A DNA stretch of 64,000 bases from Entophlyctis helioformis. Lineage: Eukaryota > Chytridiomycota > Chytridiomycetes > Chytridiales > Chytriomycetaceae. The position numbers and the translations under genes were made by a program. The notes beneath the pieces are model-generated. The model saw only the letters and a program-made list of their open reading frames with translations. It searched no databases and was not told the origin of the DNA. Location of the stretch: contig JAHLKH010000081.1 in assembly GCA_025526915.1 (NCBI GenBank), forward strand, positions 1-64,000. The letters are read 5' to 3'. Within the stretch, counting starts at the first letter, position 1, and each line of letters starts with the position of its first letter. Shown piece by piece: positions 47,462-59,807 of the stretch.

Positions 47462-49767
47462 TTATTGAGCAGGATCGCGGCCGTCCATGTCGCCCATGTC
47501 GCCCAAGTCGTCGTCGTCGTCCTGCGGGTGGTGGTACCCGGCGTGTCCGTTCAAGTGCGACGCCTCGTCGAGGTACGACGGCGAGTGCGGCTCGGCCGAT
47601 CCAGACACGGACGTGGACGACGAGCTGCCTGTTGCTGCTGCCGCGTGTCCGTGAGCATGCCGTTGCGCATGGGCAAGAGGATTGTGCGGCTGCTGGCCTG
47701 CAAGTGCGGCCGGCTCGGATCGATGGCCGTTGGGCGTGAGCGTGGGGGCGGCGTCGGCGTCGGACCGGCACCGGGCGGGCGGCCAATAAACTGCACGATG
47801 GTGCCGGCGGCGTTGGTCACCGAGTTGGACACGAGCTTCATCTTGTACAGCCAGCGCCAGATACGGTTCAGCGCGTTGGAGTAGATCTGGATAAAGTCCA
47901 TGACGGTCCATGCCTGCACGTCGGGGTGGCGCAGCCACTCGTGGATGTGCTCGCCGCACTTGACGTTGGCGTAGCGCACGGGCCGCAGCTCCTGCAGCAG
48001 CAGCAGCTCTTCCTCCTGCGCAAGCGTCGAGTCCTTGGCGCCGTGCGGCAGCAGCTGTTGCTGGATGGACCGCACCGACGAGTGGATGGGCTCGGGCAGA
48101 TGGCGCTGGCGCTTGAACGCAAACGACTCTGCAATCAGCTGCGTCATGCTGGCAGGAAGGTAGTGGGCCAGCTGGGTGCGATCGGCGGCCGAGAGGCTGC
48201 CAATGTGCGTCGCGTGGGGCACCGAGAGGGCCATGCGGGCAAGGAACTGGCCCGCGCGACGAGGCGCGCTGCCCGACGCCTGTGAAGACGAGGCGTCTGC
48301 CTGTGCATGCTGCTGGTGGGCAGCAACGGCCGCAGCGACTGTCTGATCCGTGTGGGACTGAGCACCAGGAGCAGGAGCAGGAGCAGGAGAAGCAGCATGC
48401 TGGGCAGGGGTGCTGCTGTAGTGTTGCTTCTGTTGCTGCTGTTGATGTTGCTGGTGATGTTGATGTTGATGATGTTGTTGGGGGTGGTGGCTGTGGCTGT
48501 GGATGTTGTGATCGGCGACGTGGTGCACGCTGCTGGGCGGCATGCTGGACGCGGTCGGCGTGGGGGTGTTGTACAGAGGACGCAGAACCGCGGGGCCCGA
48601 GCCAGGCGAGGCCGACAGGGTTGCCAAGGGCTTCTGGCTGCTGCGGAACCCCAGGACATGACGCGCCGGCCACAAGGAGAGCCAATCGCGTCAAAGGGAG
48701 CGGCGCCAGAAAAGAAAAGAGGAAAACGGCGAGGCGGGAAAAGCGGGAGAAGCGGCCGAAAAGACCGCCGAAAAGGGAAAAGAGAGAATGGTTGTTGCGG
48801 TCAGAGCCCCGACACAAGATGACACGAATGGCAAGCACAGGGATCGTCGTGGCCAGGCGTGCCGGGCCAAGCAGACTTACAAAGGAGGCGGCTCGTGAGC
48901 CTGCTGTGTCTGTGCGTGCTGTGGGTGGGGGTGCTGCTGCTGCTGTGGGTGGTATGGCAGATGCTGCTGGTACGGCGAATGGTGCTGGTACGGCGGGGGC
49001 TGGTGCGGCGGATGGAGCGGCGCGGGGGCCGGGGCGTGGGCATGCGCATGGCCATGAGCCGGGGCATGAGCGTACTGGGCCATGTGGGGTTGCGGATGGT
49101 GCGGCTGCTGGTGCTGCTGGTGCGGCTGGTGCTGCTGCTGTGGCTGCTGCTGGGCGTGCACCAGCAGGGCGTGATCCAGCTGGCGCTGCAGGGCGCTGTT
49201 GGCCTGGCGCAGGTCGCGGATGATGGACGCATGCTCGTTGAATGCATTCGCCAGGTTGGCCACGTACGCAAGCAGGTCGGCGTGCGAGCTCTGCAGCACG
49301 CGCAGCTCGGACTCGACATCGGCGAGCCCGCGTGCGTGTTGCTGCTGCTGCTGTAGTTGGTGGAGTGGTGGTGGTTGCTGTTGCTCTTGTTGTTGCTCTT
49401 GTTGGTGTTGCTCTTGTTGTGCTTGCGGCTCGCTGGTACTTGGTGCGTGTCCGTGGTCGTGTCCGTGGTCGTTTCCGTGCCCTTCTCCTGGCTGCGAGAG
49501 GGGCGGGGCGCCAGCTTCCGAGGTGGCGGCGTGCGGCATCGAGGCGTCCATGCTGCTGCGTGTGGCGGTGGCCGGCTGTTGCTGTTGCTGTGGTGGTGGT
49601 AGTTGTGGTGTTGGTGGTGCAGGACTCGCAGTGGTAATGGTTGTCAATGTACTCAAAGAAGCCGTTGCCGGAGGAGAAGTCGTGGTCGTCGACCCCGTTG
49701 TACGAGCAGCTGTCGCAGAAGAAGAAGAAGGCGAAGGCGAAGGGAAAAAGCCAGATCGGTGACGCAT
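47462..49767 (-). CDS. PolyQ-rich protein 2 of an unrecognised tandem pair
   Basis: Same order as its neighbour. The N-terminal exon (49767 to about 48880) has poly-Ser, poly-Gln and His-Gly tracts and a coiled coil (V-E-S-E-L-R-V-L-Q-S-S-H-A-D-L-L). A Q-rich middle follows. The C-terminal domain reads L-A-H-Y-L-P-A-S-M-T-Q, I-Q-Q-Q-L-L-P-H, H-I-H-E-W-L, W-T-V-M-D-F-I-Q-I-Y and I-W-R-W-L-Y-K-M-K-L-V. This aligns with protein 1 over about 140 residues. An acidic tail ends D-P-A-Q at TAA 47464-47462, reached only after a frame change near 47770. TTTATT at 47461 would give an overlapping poly(A) signal. Confidence 0.6.
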
Positions 49768-50085
49768 TTCTCCAACGCTGGTCTTTTGTTTTCCCGCCGC
49801 GTATGTGCCGCGTATGTGCCGCGGGTGTGCCGTGTTCGCGTGCACACGCAAGGCCGTTGAAGAAATGCCCTTGACTATGCTGTCTTGACTATGCTGGCTT
49901 GGCGTGGTTCCCACACCCATCAGGCCGTGCAAGTGTCGCACATTGTGTGTCGCACATTGCGTGTCTACAAGCCCATCTGCCCATCTGCGTGAGTGCGTGC
50001 GTGTGTCCCCTCTGAAGCATCGTCGCATCGCCAAGTCTTTTATTGCCGCCTTGCCTCGGCTGTCACAAACGCCTGCCAGTGCAGA
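49768..50085. promoter_or_regulatory. Divergent intergenic region with short tandem duplications
   Basis: About 320 bp between the divergently oriented polyQ gene 2 and the two-TM gene. It holds CGTATGTGCCG repeats near 49800, a duplicated CTTGACTATGCTG near 49872 and a duplicated TGTCGCACATTG near 49937. No coding frame supported. Confidence 0.4.
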
Positions 50086-51398
50086 ATGCGCAAAGTCCGC
50101 TCCCCTTGCATCTCGACCTCGATCTCCGCCTCCGGCCCACGATCCGGCCCTCGGTCTGGCTCCGACGGGCCAAGGGCTGCCATCCTGCGCTGGTTGCCGG
50201 CCACGGCTGCCTTTGCCCTGCTGGCCCTGCTGGCCCTGGCTGCCGCGCCGCTCGCTGTGACGGCCCTGCCCGTGCTGCGCAACGTCCATCGCACGCAGCT
50301 GCAGCTCCTGCGGCTGCCGTCGGAGCGTGTGGCCGGTTTTGCCGCACCGGACGATGCCGCCCACTTTGCCGTGCACGTTGTGCGCTTCGATGCGCTGCTC
50401 GACCCGGCCACAAGCACCTCGCCCGTCGCCAGCCGGCTGTCGCACGTCCTCCTGCGCTTCGACGTCGACGCTGTCGGCAAGGTGCGATGTGCACTCTACA
50501 CTGTGCACTGTGCGATGCGTTCTGCATCCATCCCATCGTCGACGAGCCGCGACTGACACGCCTGCTGTGCCAGGTGCTCGTCAACAACGTGCCCGTCGAG
50601 ATGGGCATCTCGCACGTCAAGGTGACGGCCAAGACGCTCGTCGGCGTGTCGCCCGGCACCGACTACCAGACGGCCGTCGCCGCATTCGACGAGGGCATCG
50701 TCGATGTGCAGATCTCCGTGTCCGGTGCGCAGGTCCGCCTGGCCAACGGCGACACGGTGCGCCGCATCACCATCGCCGAGCGCATCACGCAGGTCAACGG
50801 CAGGAGCGTTGCGCACGACGACCGAGTGCAGCAGGTCGTTGAGATCCTGCCCAGAGGCGCCGTGCTGCACAGCCGCCCTCGTCCTCTCCCTCGCCCTCTC
50901 CGTGAGCCTGCGTCCGATGCGTCAGTGCTTGCCTTGGCTGGCGGAGATGACGCTGGCGGAGTTGGCCAAGTTTCTGACGATGATCAAGGTGACGCCTTTG
51001 GTGACGCCTTTGCCGAAGGCGATGCCGATGAGGAGCAGCTCTCCAGCCTGTCCAGTCTGTCGAGCCTGTCGAGCGCCAACAGTCTGCAGGACGAGATGCT
51101 GCACGACGAGGCGGGTCCCAGCTGGCAGCAGGCGTTTACAGACGCGTTCCGCCGAGCGCAAGCGGCCCTGGTGGCGTGGAAGGCCAGCCTGCCGCCGTGG
51201 GGCCGTGCGGGCGTGCGGGCAGCGGCCATGATCGGCGCGGCGCTGTCGGTGGCCGGGCTCGTGTGGTCGGTGGTGCAGCTGGTGCAGCTGGCCGTCCAGC
51301 GGGCACGGCCGCCGTCGCCCGTGCTGTACAGCCGCATCCCGGCGGGCGACGACTTGGGCGACGACTTGGGCGACGATCACGACCATCACGACGACACA

Positions 51399-51431
<33 letters not shown>

Positions 51432-51506
51432 GAGGCCGACGACGACGACGACGTCCGCCCGCCGGTGCCGAGCAAGACGGGCTACACGCGCGTCCCGTCG
51501 GCGTGA
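50086..51506 (+). CDS. Unrecognised two-TM protein with acidic tail
   Basis: Exons 50086-50481 and 50574-51506 (phase 0). The N-terminal cytosolic stretch is followed by a strong hydrophobic segment (A-F-A-L-L-A-L-L-A-L-A-A-A-P-L). A beta-rich soluble part comes next (V-L-L-R-F-D-V-D, V-L-V-N-N-V-P-V, V-D-V-Q-I-S-V-S-G-A-Q-V). A Ser-Leu repeat linker leads to a second TM segment near the C-terminus (A-A-M-I-G-A-A-L-S-V-A-G-L-V-W). The tail is rich in Asp and ends G-Y-T-R-V-P-S-A. The soluble part is reminiscent of fungal DUF3712 or LEA14-like domains, but I cannot confirm this. Function unknown. Confidence 0.6.
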
Positions 51507-51591
51507 GCGTCGCTCGCGTATCTTGTGCACGCTGCTGCCTTGGCTTGCCTTGCTCGTTGTGCGCATCTTGCGCATCTTGAGCGAGCGAGCG

Positions 51592-51597
51592 AATAAA
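51592..51597 (+). terminator. Poly(A) signal of the two-TM gene
   Basis: AATAAA 86 bp after the stop codon. Confidence 0.55.
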
Positions 51598-51731
51598 CGG
51601 ATTCTTGTCCGAACACCTGGACGCTGCGAGTGAGGCAAGACGCAGCGAGCGAGCGAGCGACGACTACAACGAGAGCGACTTCAACCAAGAGAGCGACAAC
51701 CACAGCCGACGCATCTGCCGCCACGTGCGTT

Positions 51732-51732
51732 C

Positions 51733-51764
<32 letters not shown>

Positions 51765-51765
51765 G
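51732..51765. repeat. (CTGT)n microsatellite upstream of SCC3
   Basis: Eight or so CTGT units in the 5' flank of the SCC3 gene. A related CTGC/TGTC-rich run fills its first intron (51919-51999). Confidence 0.85.
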
Positions 51766-51848
51766 CCGTCTGTCTCGCTGTCTGCCGCCTGTCTCACGCC
51801 TGTCTCACACACGCACAGTCACACACACGCACGCTCGCCTCCAGCAAC

Positions 51849-54800
51849 ATGACCGACGCCGACCCCGTTGCCCCGCCGCCCCGTCGCAGCGGCCGTGCAC
51901 GCCTCTCGGCCGGCTCTCGTGCGTCTGTCTGCCTGCGTGTCTGCCTGCGTGTCTGCCTGCCTGCCTGCCTGCCTGTGCATCTGCTGACGCTGCGTGCAGT
52001 TCAACCCTCTGCGGCCTCCAAGACCACAAAGACCACAAAGGCCACAAAGGCCAAGGTGGCCAAGAAGCCTGCGCCGGCTGCCCGCAAGGGCAAGCTGCGG
52101 CAGCACGACGACTTGGACGACGACGACGACGTCGACGACCGCAACGATCCAGATGCCATGGACGTTGACAAGGAGAACAACCACGGCGGCGACGGTGACG
52201 ACAACGACGATGCCAGCGATGCAGATGCTGCAGACGCCGGTGACAACAATGACGATGACGACGACGACGACGACTTTGCGGAGCCTACCGTGACGGCTGC
52301 TGCTGCCACTCCACGCAAGCCTCGCCCAGCTGCTACGACGCCAAAGAAGGCAGCTGCCAAGCCGCGCAAGTCTGCTGCTGCTGCTGCTGCTGCTGCTGCT
52401 ATTGCCGCCGAGCCGGCCACTGCGCTCACTTCGGATCCACAGAGCGCCAACAACACCACCACCACCACCACCAACAACAACAATGTCGAGCCGGGATCCA
52501 TCTTCGAGGCCGTCATGAGCCACGGCACGTCGCTCCAGACGACGGTGGCCGACTGGATGGAGGGCTACGTGGACAACGACAAGGTCGCGGCCATGCACGA
52601 GCTGGTCAACTTCCTGATCCAGACGGCGGGCTGCACCGCGCTCGTCGACCGCCAGACCGTCGAAGATCCCGACGCCATTGCCGATGCCCTCGAAGACATC
52701 CAGCAGCAGTACAATGCCGTAAGTTTAGGCGGCCGCATCGCAGCAGTCGTGTCGTGCACGCGCTGACCCTCTTCTGTCTCGCTCTTGCTCCCTCATTGCC
52801 CAACTGTTGGTGCCCCAGGATCCGCACCACGAGTACCCGCTGGCTCTCAAGGGCAAGGGCAGGAACGCCGCAAAGTTCCGCAAAAACTTTGGCGAGTTCT
52901 GGATGCGCTGGGTGCGCACGGTCAACACGCGTCTGCTGTCCCAGGACGACGGCTTTGCGATCGAGCGGCTCTCGCAGTGGCTCGCCACGATGAGCTCGTC
53001 GCCGTTCCGCCCGTTCCGCCACACCGCCACGACCGTGGCCCTCACAGTCGTCACGGGCCTGTGCGACGTGGCCGTGGCCGCCCACAGCGACTGGTTCACG
53101 GCCAGCCAGCAGTTTGAGATTGAGCAGACCAAGGGCAAGTCGGCGCGCTACACGCAGGTGCAGCTCCGCGTGCGGGCGTGTCTGGTGCGCAAGAACCGGG
53201 TCGAGACGTTCATGCAGGACCTGTACGACGGCATCTTTGTGCACCGCCGCCAGGACACGGACGCGGGCATCCGCGCCGACTGTATGCGCGAGCTCGGCGG
53301 CTGGATCGCAAAGTACCCGGACCACTATCTCGGCGCGCTGCACCTGCGCTATCTCGGGTGGGCGCTCTCGGACAAGGTGGCGGCGGTGCGGCTCGAGGCG
53401 CTCAAGGCGCTCAACCGGCTGTACGCGGCGCCGGCGCTCAAGTCGGGGCTCCTGGCGTTTTCGGAAAAGTTCAAGGGCCGGCTCGTGCAGATGGGCGGCG
53501 CGGACAAGGACGCGGGCGTGCGGCACGAGGCGGCGCGGTCGGTGCTGCTGCTGGCGCGCTCGGGCAACCTTGGCGACGAGGAGGCCGACGACGTGATGCC
53601 GCTGCTCATGGACGCTGACCCCCGGATCCGCGAGACGATTGCGCCGGCCGTCGCGGACTGGTGGCGCGAGACGTGGTCGGAGCCGGCGTGGATGGATGTG
53701 GCGGGCTCGGCTGCCGTCAACGAGACGGTCCACCGCCCGCTCGTGGATCTCAAGGCGATGGCGCGGCTGCTGATCCACGTGTGCCGGCTTGTGCAGACAC
53801 GCATCGACGAGACCGGCGGATGCCGGTGCTGCTGCTATAGGGGGCCATGCGGCGCTCACCGGAAAACGCTGATATGGACAGGCAGGCACAGGCGTCGCGT
53901 CTCGACCGCAACCTGTTTCCCGTCGGGCTGCTGGACGATGCGGCGCAGCAGGAACGCGACCTGCAGTCTGTCATGGACGTGCTGGCGCTGCAGACACTGG
54001 ACCCCAGTCACGACACGACAAACGACGGCGGTCATGCGGCGCCGCTTGCGTATAGCAGCGTGCATGCCGCTGTGTCGGCGCTGTGGGCCCATTTGCCGCT
54101 CCTCAAGGACTACGACACCATGTGCGAGTACCTGCTCGCGGATCTGTCGGGCCAGTCTGCGTCTGTGTCGCGTGGAAAGACGGGTGGTCGGGCCGGGCTG
54201 GGCAGCACGAGCAGCAGCACGGGCAGTGCCAGCAGCATCAGCAAGAGTCTGGGCAGCAGCGATGTAGATGCGACGAGCGGCGACAGGAAACAGCTGCAAG
54301 AGGCGCTCGCGCTGAGCAGCACCGAGGAGACGTGTCTGGTGTACATGCTCGTATCCGCCGTCGCCATGACGACCAGCGAGGTACAAGCTGCAGCCGCTGC
54401 ACCTGTCAAGACCGCCAAGACCACGGCGGCGTCGGTAGCGGCTGCTGGTGCTGGTTCTGGTGCTGACAAGGACGGAGCGGCAGCGGCACGACTGCATCTC
54501 AGCGAAACGCTCATGCGGCAACTGCCGCTGCTGATCCAGAAGCACGCGGTCGAGTTTGGCGGAGCGGGCCACGAGCGGCTGGTGGAGCTGGTGACGCTTG
54601 TGCGCAGCATCCACCTGCCCGTGTACACGGAGCTGCGCCAGACACGCGCGTTCGAGTCGCTGTTTGATGATCTGGCCAAGCTGCTCCACGCGCACCACGC
54701 GCCAACGCTGTTGCGCGAGATTGGCCTGTCGCTGCGGTACTTGGTCGGCGGCGGCGACCACCCGGCTACTGCAGCAGGAGACGGACAGGCGTCGGCGAGC

Positions 54801-57725
54801 GGCAAACGTGTCGATGCTATGGCTGTGGCTGGCAGTGGCAGTGGTAGCGGTGGTGGCACTGCGCTCGTGGCAGCCGCACGAGCCAAACTGGACGCGCTTG
54901 CCGAGCGGCTGTTTGTGCACGAGATCCCTGCGGCGGCCGCGTCGCTCGCCAGCCGGCCCGGCATCGACACGCTGACGACGCTCTACCGGACGCTTGCGCG
55001 CGGGCGGTGTCTTGCGCACCATGTTGATCTGACGGGCACGGATGCTGCTGCGACGGCTGCGACGGCGGGGACGACGGAAACGGCCGGGGCGGAACCGACC
55101 CTTGGCCTCGTCCACGACGCCATCAATGCAGTGCTTGCGTTCATGAAGCTGGTGCCCGAGACGGCGGCGTTTGCGCTCGACACGGCCGAGCTCGAGCCGC
55201 TTGCGTGCGGTGTGCTGCAAGCTGCCATTGACGTGTCCGTGTACGACCTGGCGTTCCGTGTCAAGAGCGCTGTGGACGGTGGCAGCGGTCGTCATCATGG
55301 AGACGCGGACGCGGAGATTGAGGCGCTCGTCGGCCAGAGCGACCGGCTTGTGACGCTTTGCGAGGCGATTGCGGTTGGCGAGGGCGGCGGTGGCGATGGA
55401 GGCGGCGAGTACCCGCTCAGCGCGCGGTGGGCGGCGATGCGCACGCTCGTGACGGTGCTGTATCCGCTGCTCAACGGCGTGGCCGGGACGCGCGAGCCGC
55501 GGCTTGTCCGCCCGCCGTCTGACGATGTGGCCGCGGAGATGGGTGCGATGGTCGACCGGCTTGCGCTGCTCGCGACGTATGTGCAGCCGGGCGAACGCGT
55601 CAAGCAAGGCGGTTCGGACACGGCAGCAGCAGCAGCGGCGACGGTGGTGGCGGCACGGTTCCGACACGAGGTGTGGAAGACGGTCGATGGTCTGCGGCGC
55701 GCGTGCGGGCCGGGGCTCGTTGACCGCCGGGCTGCGTGGGCGGTGATCAAGTACCACGGCGTGGATGCTGCGGTGGTTGGCGACTGGGTGCGCCGCATGC
55801 GAGCGTCTGCCGGGCCGGTGCGTGCTGGCGCTGGCGACGAGACCGAGACCGAAAGCGAGACGCAGATGCGCGGCGCAGGCGGACTGGCAGCCGCGCCAGT
55901 GCTCGGCACGGTGTGGACGGGGCTGTCGACGGCGCTCGTCGACGAGCTGTTTGGCGCCGGCTTCCAGCGGGTGGTGGGCGAGTACCACCGGCGCATGGCG
56001 GCGGGCGACGACGAGCGCAGCGTGCTTGCGGGAGCCAAGGCGGCCGTGACGGGGCTTGTGGACGCGGTGCTCGACTCGGTCACGATGTCGGTCGATCTCT
56101 TCCTCACGGCGCGCACGCCGTCGCTCGACCACACCTTTGCGCTCGTCAAGGCCGTCGCGACGCATGTGCGCACATGGTCCGACGCGCTGATGCCGCCGCC
56201 TGCTGCCAACACTGCTGCTGGTGACATTGCCGGCGACACTGGCGACGCCGACGTCCCTGCACCCATCAAGCGTCTGCAGTCGATGGTCGCGCAGACGCTG
56301 CTGGGACTCCTCTGTGACGGCGGCCAGTGGACAGCCAAACGCGTGGCCGCGTGGCAGGCTGTGCACCGGCTGCAGTCGACGCGCGCTCGGTCGCTCCGTG
56401 ATTCGCGCGCACATGGACTGCGCGTATCGACGGCCGCCCACCATGACGACAACGACGATGGCAACGCGCAGGCCGACGGTGATGACCAAGACGACAATGT
56501 GGCCATGACCGGCTCGTCGACGGACCTCGACTGGCTTGTGGCTGGGTACGGCGTGCCGCCCACGCTGGCGCAGGTCAACCAGGTGTGGGCCGTGTGGTCG
56601 GCCGTGGCAGCAGCCGTCTCGCACGTGGTGCGCGGGCTGTATGTGATTGTGCCGAGGCGAGCGGCTGCGGCTGCAAGTGCGACGGCGACGTCGGGCGTGG
56701 CGATCCGCGAGACGCTGGTTGGGCCGGACGGTGTTGTCCCGCTTGTCCACGACGCTCTCGAGGCCGAGGGCGTGATGGTGGATGAGCGGTCGGCTGACTG
56801 GACGGCCTACCTTGGCTTTGTGGATACGCTGCAAGGCGGGTCGGCTGGTCGCAGTGGTGGCAGCGGCGGCGGTGGCGGTGTGACGAGGAAACGCGGTGGT
56901 GGAGCGACGCGGCCTGGCACGCCGGCTGGACGCGGTCGTCGTGTGTCGGCTGCAGGGACACCAGCGAGTGCTCGCGCCAACAAGGCTGCCGGACGCGGTG
57001 GCGGTGGCGGCCGTGCACGCAAGGCTCGGCTGCTGGACAACGACAGCGGCGAGGAGGATGGGCCGGACCGCGCCGACGCCACGCCCCGACGCCGCTCCGC
57101 ACGGTTTGCGTCGTCGTCGTCCATGACATCGTCTGACCCGGGTGCTGCGACGAACCGCAAGCGGTACAAGGAGACGACGGATGACGAGGACGGCGACGAT
57201 GAGGACGACGGCATTGGACGAGGACGAGGATGATGAGGTTGCGACACCAAACCGAGTGGTCGTGGTCGTGGCGGTCGCGCTGCTGTTGTGTCTGCTGTTG
57301 CGCCGCGCGATGGGCTGTCTGGTGATGATCATGGTCCATCCAGCAGCGAGCCCGGCACTGCTGAGAGCATTGCGTCGTCTCCGTCTGCCGGCCAGATCAG
57401 CAGCAAGAACAAGGGTAAGGGCAAGAGCGAGAGCAAGAGCAAGAAGCGGGCTGCCACGGAGATCCAGGATCTGGCTGCAGGTGCCGACGACGATGCTGAT
57501 GCTGTTGGCGGTGCCGGTGGCAGTGACGACGAGCTGCCGGATGTCCGCCAGGCATTGCGGCGACCGGCTGCTGGGGCCAAGCGGGCGGCTGCTCGTGATG
57601 CCAATGGCGCGGTGGATGCGGGAGACCAGGACAACCAAGACGGCGACGGCGATGACGACGGCGATGACGACGGGTTTGCATCTTCGCCGGATGTATCGAC
57701 ACACAAGCGGCTGCGATCGCGTTGA
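51849..57725 (+). CDS. SCC3: Cohesin subunit SCC3/STAG
   Basis: Exons 51849-51918, 52000-52718 and 52819 onward. A basic/acidic disordered N-terminus precedes the STAG region: V-A-D-W-M-E-G-Y, L-V-N-F-L-I-Q-T-A-G-C. The stromalin conservative domain follows: R-P-F-R-H-T-A-T-T-V-A-L, G-I-F-V-H-R-R-Q-D-T-D-A-G-I-R, Y-L-G-W-A-L-S-D-K-V-A-A-V-R-L-E-A-L, then HEAT helices. The long C-terminal half is poorly conserved and ends in RG-rich, acidic and basic tracts (K-R-L-R-S-R). The cohesin complex holds sister chromatids together in the nucleus. Frame changes near 53815 and 57230 are not explained by introns. At about 1,900 residues it is longer than usual Scc3 proteins (about 1,100-1,250). Confidence 0.9.
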
Positions 57726-58035
57726 TGGTGGTGGTGGTTGTGGAGGAGGTGATCGTGGTGGTTGACACCAACAGAACGAATGGAATGAACAGCAGCTCGA
57801 TATGGCTTGTATGCACGAACTAGGCTTTTAATAGGATGAAGAAGAGAGGGTTGGGTGTTGGACTGAGGTGTTGGCAGATGCGTGCACGTGCCCTGCACCC
57901 GGACAGGAGCACATGGCGCCAACAGAGAAAACAAGAAGAAAGACTAAAAGGAAAGAGGAAACGTGGCTGGCTGTAGGTTGGAGCTGAGAGAGGAGAGAGA
58001 CAGAGGAGAGTGGGAGAGAGACGGGCCAAGGGAGA
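57726..58035. other. Convergent intergenic spacer
   Basis: About 310 bp between the converging SCC3 and CFA synthase genes. No gene seen; AG-rich on the plus strand. Confidence 0.5.
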
Positions 58036-59771
58036 TTACAGGGGGATGCCGTCCACGAGCTGGCTGTTGGCGACGCGAGTGGCACGGAACTGGAGATCGC
58101 CGAGCGTTCTGGACGCGAAGCCCACCTCGCAGTATGCAAAGTCTGGATGGTGCGGTGCGAGGGATGGTGTTAGCTGCTGCTGCTGCATCGCGGGATAAAC
58201 AACAGCGGCAACAGACGAGAAGAGACGAGACAGAACGTACAGTACTCCCACTTGCGCTTAAACACCTCGTCGTAGATGGCCTTTTCCTTGTCGGACGACT
58301 TGGCGACGACGTCGTCAAAGTTGGCGATAAAGTCCTCGCGCCACAACCGCAAGGCCTTGGCGTAGTGCGGGCCAATGTTGTCGACCACGTCCATCATGAG
58401 GCGGCCCTGCGTGCCCTGGTTGATGGCCTCGATGAGGGCCGTGAGGGACGGGCAGTGGCCGCCAGGGAAGATGTGCTTGCGGATAAAGTCCATGGACGTG
58501 AGGTACGACGAGTAGCGGGCTTCGGGCATGGTGATGACCTGTGCGACGACGACGCCGTGAGTCGGGTGCACGAGCTTGTCGCACGTCTCAAAGTAAGTGG
58601 CAAGGAACTCGGGGCCGACGGCCTCGAGCATCTCGACCGAGATGATGCGGTCGAAGCAGTAGACGGCCGGGTCGAGCGTGCGGTAGTCGGTCAGGAGCAC
58701 GGTGATCTTGTCCGAGAGACCGGCGGCGGCGATGCGGCCCTGCGCGAGGATCTGCTGCTCGCTCGACAGCGTGATGGTGGTCACTTTGCAGTTGTGGCGG
58801 CGCACGGCTTCCATGGACAGGGCGCCCCATCTGCACCCGCGGACGACGACGACGACCACGACGACGACGACGACGACGACCACGACGACGAGAGCGGAGA
58901 AATGCGCAGCGACGCGCGGAGATATTTTTGTGGCGGCGGCGGGATCGGCACCAATACAATTCCATGGGTTAGGATTTGCGGGCACAGAAACGCGTGTGGA
59001 CGATACACAGGAGCGTCCGATGTCGTGGGAGAGCGGAGTTGGGACCCGGCAGCGTGGGTTGGGGCCGGCAAGGAGGAATGCAAGGAGGAATGCAAGCAAC
59101 GACGTACCCAGTGCCAATCTCGAGAACGTGGTCGCCCTCGCGGATGTTGGCCATGTCGAGCAGCCTGTGGATCTTGCGGATCTGGGCCTCCTCGAGCGTG
59201 TCCTTTTCCGACTCCCAGATGGGGCACGAGTAGGTCATGGTGGGGTCGAGGAACGAGGCAAACATGTCGTTGCCGAGGTCGTAGTGGGCGCTGATGTTTG
59301 AGCGCGAGTTGTAGATGGAGTTGGGGATGTGCGGGAACAGGTTGCTGTTGAGGAAGGTGGTGATGCCGGCGGGCAGGACCTTGTTGCCGTCTGCGATGTA
59401 GTCGCGGTTCTGGAGCAGGATCTGGGGGCAGGCGAGAAGGCAAGAGCGGTGTTGCAGCAGCACTGTGAGCTGGAATGCAATGGAATGCATCGGGATGCAA
59501 TGCAATGGGATCCAACGGGATTGTGCAGCAGCTGTAGCGAGGCGGGACGCACCATGAGGAGCACGTCGATGCGGTCCACGTCAATGTCGCCGAGCATGTA
59601 GCCCTCGCCCAGGCCCTGAAATGCGATGGCGGTTGCACGGATGATGATGACGATGATGCGGCGGAGATGGCAAAAGGATCGTTAGCAGAGTGCGTATGGC
59701 AGGGAGGCGATAAGGCAGGCTTGTAGAGAGGGAGCGACATATAGAGAGATAAGGCAGACTTGTAGATAGAT

Positions 59772-59807
<36 letters not shown>

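Noticed and set aside
51732..51765. Regular CTGT/CTGC repeats as a CRISPR-like array
   Set aside because: Simple microsatellites without spacers, in a spliced eukaryotic context.
53856..57704. Minus-strand open frame of 1,282 codons
   Set aside because: Antisense shadow of the SCC3 gene in GC-rich DNA; composition is Arg/His/Ala-rich with no domain, while the plus strand has clear cohesin motifs upstream in continuous order.
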